DNA of 64,000 bases from Isoetes taiwanensis (taxonomy: Eukaryota; Streptophyta; Lycopodiopsida; Isoetales; Isoetaceae), in contig JAJEKV010000006.1 in assembly GCA_021234155.1 (NCBI GenBank), forward strand, positions 1,178,001 through 1,242,000, written 5' to 3'. How positions within the stretch are numbered: position 1 is the first letter of the stretch; each line of letters starts with the position of its first letter. Under the pieces are notes generated by a model. It ran no database searches. It worked only from the letters and a program-made list of their open reading frames with translations, and was not told where the DNA came from. Of this stretch, positions 56,163-64,000 are shown in pieces. Both the position numbers and the translations under genes were made by a program.

Positions 56163-57189
56163 AGGGCGTGTGCGTCTTGGGGATGATAAATTAGGCGTGT
56201 GTGTCATTTTGGATGTAATGGAGTTTGTAAGTGGAATGAAATGTTATAGATTTGCCATGTCTATAGATGGATCAAAGTGTGAAGATATATAGTTTAGAGC
56301 CGGGATGATACGTTGAATTGCATCCACCCCAACCTGGCTGTAACAACCTCCCTTCTATGTACATTGGTGAATACCTCATCTCACATACTTAAAATAGATG
56401 CTTGAAACACAACGTTGTGAAAGGCTTTTATAAGAGTGTAAAATTAGACTTACGAAGGCACTTGTGAAGGCTTTTATAAGAGTGTAAAGATTAGACTTGA
56501 TATAAGGCTTTGCAAAGCATAATAGCATAGGCCAATAAGCTTAAGACATCATGTTATGAGTATGCGCTAGAATATGCTTTGCAACTCGAGTTTTCCATGT
56601 TAACAAAGGCCTAAAAATTGAAGATCAATGACATTTTGTAGCAAAAGCACTTGCATTTTATTATTTTTTTATAACATGTCAATCTTAAAACTATTAACTT
56701 TTGAACCAAAATTTTAGAAGCGAGAAGCACTTGCACTACGATTGTTTTTCCATAAAATGGCAATCATCCATGAGCAGTGTGTATGACACACAACACAATA
56801 TTTTCGATTGCAATTCCTCTCAATAGTATTAATTGAATTGCATATTGATCTCAAATGTACACCTCTAAACCATCTATCTATTAGAAATAAGGAAGCATTT
56901 TGCACTTTAATTGTATTTTTCTATAGCCATTTAATTTTTCAACATGCATAGCACGTTAATTCTATATACGTTAATTTCGCATTTATGAATTTTTAGTGTT
57001 GAGTCTTTTGTTCAACTCTATTGTGGTTGCAATATAAGTTGTTGCGCTTGAATTGTGCCCCATTTCTTGCAAGGTGCTACCCTAGTACATGCGAGCTTTT
57101 TGATGGAATACTAGTTATACTCATGGGCCAATGATCACCCCAGTGCAAAATAGACGAAGCCGCCTATTCAAGCTAGGGATTGTGAATTT
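56163..57189. other. No gene recognised; small 48-bp tandem duplication near 56415-56505
   Basis: GAAGGCTTTTATAAGAGTGT occurs at about 56420 and 56467. The remainder is AT-rich, with no domain. Confidence 0.4.
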
Positions 57190-57425
57190 GACTTCCACAA
57201 TAATTACTCATCGGTACTATATTTGAAGCATTGTAATATGACCTTATGTACTTGGTAATGGAAGGTGTACTCCCACCCAAGATACCCCAAATAATTTGAC
57301 TTCCACAACAATTTCTCGTCGGTACTATATTTGAAGCATTGTAATATGACCTTATGTACTTGGTAACGGAAGGTGTATTCCCAAAGGTGCCCCAAATAAT
57401 TTTTGACCCAATATAGACAAACCAA
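57190..57425. repeat. Two-unit tandem duplication, about 117 bp per unit
   Basis: TCGGTACTATATTTGAAGCA and CCTTATGTACTTGGTAA recur at 57210 and 57327. The minus-strand frame 57204-57425 therefore reads WEYTF.YQVHKVILQCFKYS twice; I treat it as repeat-derived. Confidence 0.85.
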
Positions 57426-57549
57426 TCAATGCTTAGTATGAATGTTTAACATGGAAGTGAATATTTTTGTGCCCCACATATCCTTGCAATAATTTTACAA
57501 AGCCTTATTTGCAAAAACATGACCATTTCTTTCTAATGTGATTGATTGA

Positions 57550-58008
57550 ATGGTATATGAATGTGGTTCAAATAGAGAATATCAAAGTGGAAATTTGTAC
57601 AACACTACATATCACAAAAGAGGTCAAAACAAATGTAAATTACAGAATTGGCTCTATGAGCTGGTTGTTCATCATACACAATGTCGAAAATGCAAGCGGT
57701 TCATGTGTCAACTCTTTTTGAGTATGTCTCTTTGGCTAACAACATACTGTTTGGCTAGCAAGATACCTATATCACAAATGTTTAACACCCAGCTGTATGA
57801 AAAGCTCAACCAAAATTGTTTTGTTTCTTTGCAACAATGTAATTGTGGAAGGTTATTAGTTGTTTATACTTTACAACATTATGTAGCATATGTTCTCATC
57901 ATGGCAACCATTGATCCTTGCAAAAAACATGTAAGGAAAATTGAACCTCTATATCAGACACAAACCAACCTTTTTAGTCCTCTGTCAGATAAGCATAATT
58001 ATGCATGA
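57550..58008 (+). CDS. Hypothetical 152-codon reading frame
   Basis: ATG at 57550 to TGA at 58008. The protein is Cys-rich (CRKCKRFMC, QQCNCGRLL), with a hydrophobic middle part. No motif is recognised and there is no evidence of expression, so it may be chance. It is listed because it is the longest frame in an otherwise low-repeat stretch. Confidence 0.25.
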   Translation: MVYECGSNREYQSGNLYNTTYHKRGQNKCKLQNWLYELVVHHTQCRKCKRFMCQLFLSMSLWLTTYCLASKIPISQMFNTQLYEKLNQNCFVSLQQCNCGRLLVVYTLQHYVAYVLIMATIDPCKKHVRKIEPLYQTQTNLFSPLSDKHNYA

Positions 58009-58102
58009 GTAAAACTATCAATATTTTATGGTGGGAAAAGGGCACAACAGATCAGATTTACATGTCCTCCTATAATTCTCAGTCCTTTAGTTTTTACCAT
58101 GA

Positions 58103-60175
58103 TTATCTTTGAGATGATATAGATTTATTTGCTACCCTCTCTAGATGCAAGTCCTCAAAAAGTTTCCAAGACATCATAACCTGCACAATAGTATCAAGAG
58201 GATTAGGACCATTTTGAAGGGAAAAAAATGGCAGTAAATCACTGATACCTTGAGCATAGGCAGCAAATGCTTGAGAACAAATTGCACCCTTGATACCCAG
58301 CTGCATAACAATTTGCAATTTAATGAAGCGAATTGTGGATTCTTCCATATGGATGCAACCACCTTAGAAAACAAGGTCATCAAGCGTAGTAGGAATAAAT
58401 CCAAAATGATCTAAAGAAAAATAATGTAACTTGTCCATGGCATCTTTGGCTTACAAATGGCTGTATGACCCAGGACTAATATTCAGTACCTAAATGAAGG
58501 TAAAGGAAAGTTGAAAAACCAGAGTTATTCTGAAAAACACCTTTTCTATCGAAAAAAGTAGTGTAATTCATTTTGAATGTGGATCAAATTCAGACATCAA
58601 ACCTTGACCCAGCGCTTTTGATAGATAGATAGATAGTTGTCATAACATGTAGCCAGGAGGACTGTGTACATAGCTAGCAATTGAAAAAATCAAGAAAAAT
58701 CAGTGATCAGAGCAGGAACTCCCATTTTCAACACTTACCAATGTGGAGACATCCAACTTCAATGTGAATTCCCATATCCAACTCTCCATATCCTTGCTAA
58801 TTTGCACCATAAACACAAACGAAAGAAAAAAATTTGTCCTTTGTGACCGTAGTCTGTAGCTGTTGTTTCTCCTGTTGTTTCTCCTGCCAAAATTCATATA
58901 TGCCCAAAGCAAGACTTGTGGAATACAAAAAGCTCTACTAAGAGGAGGAGAAAACAACAGAAAGCCATGGCATGACCTCCCAAAATTCCATTGCAACAAA
59001 CCCTGTCGGTATGCTGCCAGAAATGAAAAATGTAAAGCTTGGAGCAGAAAGCATGCAGTTGAACAGTCAAAGATTGACAGCAAGGGCTTGAAAATTCATA
59101 AACGTGTACTGTTGAATGTGCTCATCACCTCCAAATTTTGCTGGTGCCAATAAAACAATGGTGAGGATACAGGTGCCCACCTCTGTTTGGAGACAAAGAG
59201 CAAGCACCAAGTATTCGAACAAAAGAAAAAATTGAAATCGTCCTTGGCAAAAAAAATTACCTTTGTAAATAGAATAACAGAAATCAAAGGAGGTGATGTA
59301 TGCTTCAATTTATCTGTGGTAAAATGGAGTTCAGATCAACGAACCCCCATTAAACAAATCCATAGATTGCATAGGCATATCTAAACAAAACCAAACCTCA
59401 TTGTAGAGATACCAAAACGAAAATCTCAAACCATCAAAAATGATGCAAAATGGCTATGATGCTCCTTAATCCGGCAGCAAGATTCTGCTGCAGCAACAAT
59501 CGCCTCCAAATGAAGAAAGGATAAAAAGTGGAGAAAGCCAGCGCTGGGTATTGTTAGAAGGTGAAGAAGGTGGCGACTATAAGAAACAGAAATATCATTC
59601 CCTCCTCCATGAAACTGTCATCCATCCATATCATATTGCAGGAGGATTGAAACGGTTCCTGCTAAAAAAAAAGGTTTTAGGGTTCGCACCTGCTAAATCT
59701 GGTAAATCTACCAAAAAGGCATTAAATGCCAGATTCATGGCTATGGCAGGGGTCGGATTTGGGTGCTAGACAACAAATAAACAATGAGAATCTACCTGAG
59801 TTCGGATAGGTGATTTTTAATCCTCAGATCAGCCGAAATGTAGATCGCACAGAAAGCTCCCAGACACAAAAATCAAAGTGAAATTGGAAAATCGCCTTCT
59901 GTAAAACTGGAAAATGTTTTTATCAAATCAGAAACATCGAAGAAGGAAGAAAAGAAGTGTTAATGGATATGGTTCTACTTCTACTTACCACGGCGGGATT
60001 GCTCAAGGGGATGCCTGAACATAAATGGATAAAAACGCCCCAGGCCCATCGCCGCTCTGTGCCCTCCCTTCCCGCTCAAAGTTGAACAGGTAGACGCTAC
60101 CCGCGAGGATGAGAGGGAACGCCGCATACGGCGTTACATGCGGCGTTCCTGCGCAACCCAACACCTTGCCATTTT
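58103..60175 (-). CDS. Possible spliced host gene or transcript (weak)
   Basis: Minus strand. A GC-richer first exon near 59990-60170 includes MGLGRFYPFMFRHPLEQSRR and a strong donor GTGGTAAGTAG at about 59990. Toward the 3' end, frames read DHFGFIPTTLDDLVF (58395-58440) and then STIRFIKLQIVMQLGIKGAI and SQAFAAYAQG, with a possible GT-AG intron of about 70 bases (58184-58252) before the final stop near 58103. The middle region (58450-59950) shows no convincing coding exon. It could be a small gene with long introns, a long non-coding RNA or a pseudogene. The exon peptides are not recognised. Confidence 0.3.
58620..58637. repeat. (GATA)4 microsatellite
   Basis: Four tandem GATA units inside the anonymous minus-strand gene candidate. 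Confidence 0.85.
60118..60147. repeat. Perfect 10-bp inverted repeat with a 10-base loop
   Basis: AACGCCGCAT and ATGCGGCGTT surround ACGGCGTTAC, itself overlapping a second GCCG/CGGC pairing. It is the only CpG-dense hairpin in the window and sits in the presumed 5' exon of the minus-strand gene candidate. Confidence 0.85.
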
Positions 60176-60195
60176 AAAGATAAGATATTAGAGTC

Positions 60196-61985
60196 TGAAA
60201 TTTTGAGTCATCCAGGTGAAGATTCTATAAAGATTCTCTTAGATTCTTCAAGGCTTAGAAAAAAATTCCTAGATTCCACGAAGATTCTCTTCGTTTCCTC
60301 TACGTTCTCTTGAGATTCTCATGTAGATTCTTTAAGATTCTCTTGAGGTTTCCACTAGATTCTCAAAGAGTAACCCAAATTTCCTCACAGATTCTCCAAG
60401 ATTCTATGTAGATTCTCCTAAATTCCCATAGATTCTATGAAGATTCCCCTGCAAAACACATCAATGTGAAAGATTTCCCCTAAATTCCACAACTATTCTT
60501 ACAGATTCTTAATATTCTACAAAAGATTCCTCTAGATTCACTAAGATTATATATAAATTTTATGTAGATTCCCTAGATTCCTTTAGATATTATGTATATT
60601 CCCTAGATTCCATTAGATCTAAGTACATTCCCCTAGATTCTCAAGATTCCATTAAAGATCAACGTAGATTCTCAAGACTCTACGAAGTTCGCATAGATTA
60701 CGCTAGATTTCCTAAGATTCTCTTAAGATTCCATAGATTCCCCTAATTACGTTTGAGATTCCTCTAGATTCCTCAAGTTTCTATGTAGATTCTCCCGGAT
60801 CCTTAGATTTATGAAGGTCCTCTTAGATTCTTCAAGATTTTATGAAGATTCTTCTAGATTCTCAAAGGTTTTATAAAGATTCACTTAGATTCTTAAAGAT
60901 TCTCTTGTGATTTCGTAGATTCCCTAGATTCCTTTTAGATGTTATGTATATTCCCCGAGTTCCATTAGATCTAAGTACATTCCCTAGATTCTCAAGATTC
61001 CATTAAAAGATCAAGTAGATTCTCAAGGACTACATGAAGATCTTGGCTTAGATCTGCTAGATTTCCTAAAGATTCTCTTAAGATTCCCATAGATTCCCTA
61101 ATTCTGGTGAGATTCCTCCTAGATTCCCCATGTTTTTTGTAGATTCTCCCAAATCCCCTTAGATTCTATGAAGGTCCTCTTAGATTCTTCAAAGATTTTA
61201 TGAAGATTCTTCTAGATTCTCAAAGGTTTTATAAAGAAAAGCTTAGATTCTTAAAAGATTCTCTTGTGATTCCCACAGTTCCTCAAGATTCTATAGAGAT
61301 TCCTTTACATTCTTTTAAGATGCTATGAAGATTCCCCCTAGATTCTCTTAAATTCCCATAGATTCATAAAATGCAAGATTCCGAAAGATTCTTGGTATTC
61401 GATGTGATGAAACAATATCAAAGCACTACTTTCATTGAAAAGCTCGATGAGGAGGAATCAATGCGTGGGCCCCACCTTCATCAGATCCCTTTCTTTTTGC
61501 CAGGATTTCGAGGGCCTTTGAAAATAATTACAAAAAGAACGCATAGAAATTCCTTTCGTAAATGTTGGTGCCACCTCATTCTTTTTTTTATTAAATGGGG
61601 ATGCCACCTCAACTCCTTTAATAAATAAATTGCAACAAAAAAAAACTTAGTGGCGATTTCTCCTCCCTCTTTTTGATCAAAGTGATATTGGCCACACCAA
61701 AAGCACTTTTAGGGACCTTCCTTGCCTTCCTTAAAAAAATCAAGGGCTATGATTTTACCTTCCCCCTTGATCAGAGCCGGTCTAGAGGCATGGTGCATGC
61801 CCCATGCATGACCCCATGTAGATCCTAAAGTGGTAGGCCCACCCTCATTGGCCCCAAATGAATGCCTAGATTGATTTGAATATGTAAACAATCCATGGGT
61901 ACATCGTTTCCCATGGACACATAGAATAATTATATATATATTATATTATATAATATATATACTTATATATATCAATTATATAAAA
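60196..61985 (-). mobile_element. GATTC-array element with internally duplicated array
   Basis: Left edge TTTTGAGTCATCCAGGTGAAG like that at 55180. Array 60215-61395, in which 60560-60930 is repeated at 60900-61260 (shared CCCGAGTTCCATTAGATC-type and TTCTTCAAGATTTTATGAAG segments). Inner terminal block 61396-61560 and outer block 61561-61985, ending in a long TA-rich tract. About 1.8 kb, no coding capacity. Confidence 0.75.
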
Positions 61986-63109
61986 ACTTTACCTTGTTTG
62001 GGCAGGGTTGTAGATGCGGGCCGGTCAGTTAATGAGATCAGGCGGTAGAAGCGGAAGCCCGTCATCCCCAAGCAACCCACTTAAGTGGGGCTTCTAATCT
62101 TAACCATTGGAATTAGGGCATTTCATGCGGGCCGGAGTCCAATTTTTCATCTAGGTTGTGTGCAATGATTTACCCAATGATGATGGTGTTGGTGACATTT
62201 AATGAGCCTTCATGGCGTGGAGAAAAACACGGGATTAATGATATAGGTTAAGTAGGCAAGTAAAGCGATTTTTTCATAACTTAGGGCATTTCATCTAGAT
62301 CATTGATTAAAAGTCAAAAAAAAAATTAATGCCCGAGTGAGGTGCGGTGCAATGAGGGAGATCTTGCTCGAGGAGGCGGGCTTCCTTCCATTCTGAGAGC
62401 TGCTTTTGGGAGCGTCATTATTTACTTCGAGGAAGGTGGTGGCTATGGATGAAGCCCGGTTGCCCAACCTTGCTTTGGCGATGGCGATGGCCCATGGCGA
62501 CTCAAAAGCTTCTTTGGAAAGACAAAAACCTTGATGGTTCTCGCTATGGAATAATGCGAGGCACGGATGTGAACCCGGTCTGCATACACCGCAGAAGCCT
62601 TGAAGGCCTTAGGCGATACTTGGATGCTTGGCCAAGCTTTGGGATCGCGAGAGGCCTGTCACATGTCAAGGTGGCAAATTATCGGCAAATGACCGAGTTA
62701 ATCCCGTGCTCCACGAGGGGCCACACCGCTACATTGCACCCATCTACCCATGAAAAGCCTTGGGGTGATTGCTTCCATTATACGGTGCACACCACCTCGC
62801 ATTGAGGCGGGGGAGATGGATTAGGGGGCAGCGTGAGGGCCGAATGCGTCAATCTTTGTCATGAGGGGAGCCATTGAGGATGAAAGTCCGCCCTCGGGCT
62901 GTCCGAGCGTCTGAGCATATCAGGGCTCGGTAATGCTCGGTTAGTTATGCCCCCATCGGGCCTTGCATGAGCTCACGAGGCGGCCTCGTAGGCTTGTTGG
63001 GATCATTACCTCGAGGGAGGTAATGGATCACAGCGGACTCAGTTATGCCCCACGATAGACATTAACCTGAAATACGTACTTGTGATTATGTATATAGCGT
63101 GTGTAGTAT
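61986..63109. other. No gene recognised; plus-strand frame 62449-62805
   Basis: GC-richer than the surroundings. The 118-codon frame (MKPGCPTLLWRWRWPMATQK...) shows no family motif. Sequence from 62880 to 63260 may belong to the retroposon end described next. Confidence 0.3.
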
Positions 63110-63262
63110 GTCGGCATCCTTATTGCTACTAAGGTTTTCCCAGAAACCCCTTCCGGTGAGGTTTTTAATCTGGTAGTATCCTTTCTTTGCTCTCTCTTTA
63201 ATACTTGGGTCCCATAGGCGGTTGGTCTCAGGTGGGCGATAAAATCATATTCTATTCTATTC
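63110..63262 (+). mobile_element. 3' end of a second ATTCT-tailed retroposon
   Basis: CTACTAAGGTTTTCCCAGAAACC and GAGGTTTTTAATCT match 32650-32695, and the block ends with four ATTCT units at 63242-63261. Its 5' extent and target-site duplication are not resolved. Confidence 0.5.
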
Positions 63263-64000
63263 TATTCAAGTTGTCTTCCTTGTAGATCAATAATTACGTA
63301 TGTCTTTGGTCAGAGGACCTATTGGACATTTCTCTTTTCTTTTAGTTTTCTTTGTCAATTTTAATGGGTGAGCCTAAAGCGGAGAAATCGCAATCACGGC
63401 ATATTTATTTCTCGCCCTCATCCTTACAAAGGCATCTATTTTTGTCATAGAAGGGCCTATTGGTCATCACGGGGATCTCCCGGCAAGATTTATTGGGAGA
63501 AGTCCACCAGTCCCGATTGTGATTTGCGGGTAATTGGCTTTTAATTTCATGGTACATTGTATTGTGCTTGGATTTATATTCTGGGTTTTTAAACATGATT
63601 TTTAATGGAAGCAAGGGGACGGCGGTGATGCAAGACTAAATGGCCGATTTTGCTTCCTCGAGGTTATTGCGGGGAATGATTGGGAAAAAGCCATTGATGC
63701 ACCTGAGACATATCTTTTACATCCGGACTTCATATTCAATATTGAATAAAAGTAGCCATTGAGACATTGGCCTTTCTTTGTGGAAGCTTTATATTCCTAA
63801 GTCGTCCTATAGGCAAATGCCATTCAAAAGCATATAGAAACAAATTCCATGGATATTATGGTGGAATATGTAGATGCTTGCTTGATGAACCTTTCACAAG
63901 CTGTTCAATGGATTAGAAACATATTCATAGGTAATGTAAAGGGGTTAGTATCTAGATATTGGATTACTTAAAGTTCTTGTAACAAATGCTTGAAGTCTTA
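63263..64000. other. No gene recognised
   Basis: Anonymous sequence to the window end; the minus-strand frame 63405-63614 has no motif. Confidence 0.35.

Noticed and set aside
57204-57425. 73-codon minus-strand frame with internal repeat
   Set aside because: The repeat in the peptide is the direct result of a 117-bp DNA duplication; no other sign of a gene.

Overview
The window reads as repeat-dominated nuclear DNA of a land plant. The plant call rests on a chromovirus-type Ty3/gypsy element primed by initiator tRNA-Met, a second gypsy element with a tRNA-Asp-type primer site, a Ty1/copia element, a Helitron that carries RPA-like exons, a tRNA-derived SINE-like head and small non-autonomous DNA transposons. 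The size and nesting of the repeats fit a large, repeat-rich genome; a seed-free vascular plant is possible, but nothing here fixes the lineage. I found no complete host gene. Most transposon reading frames are broken by small indels, either from age or from uncorrected long-read errors.

Layout. 1-6960: a large palindromic, foldback-like element whose arms are arrays of a degenerate 15-16 bp motif built on GAATCT / AGATTC, with CATGCATG-rich terminal blocks and a small spliced non-repeat insert in its centre; a second array lies beside it. 8500-12600: a minus-strand Helitron, with a broken Rep domain, one long intact helicase frame, and tandemly duplicated RPA70-like exons. 12600-22700: mostly anonymous sequence, another AGATTC array (16.2-17.5 kb), and two diverged duplicated blocks. 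22.7-24.9 kb: further arrays, one of which turns into a 10-bp-phased run of heat-shock-element-like TTCTAGAA palindromes, followed by a tRNA-like SINE head.

26768-51754 is one nested cluster. A minus-strand chromovirus (LTRs 26768-28210 and 38807-51754) has its pol interrupted by a retroposon with an ATTCT tail, its 5' part by a hAT-like MITE, and its right LTR by an AT-rich block and by a complete-ended copia element (42383-51570). That copia element contains a complete-ended gypsy element (43030-49366) on the opposite strand. Three of these insertions show clear target-site duplications and the copia insertion a near-perfect one, so the relative order can be read.

51.8-64 kb: anonymous DNA with small tandem duplications, two more AGATTC-array elements (55.1-56.2 and 60.2-62.0 kb), a weakly supported minus-strand spliced gene candidate (58.1-60.2 kb), and a second ATTCT-tailed retroposon end near 63.25 kb.

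The best candidate for something undescribed is the GATTC-array element family: long inverted arrays, RY-motif termini, AT-repeat flanks, and in one copy a heat-shock-element-like array. The transposable genes do not form a cooperating host pathway; they are independent parasites at different stages of decay.
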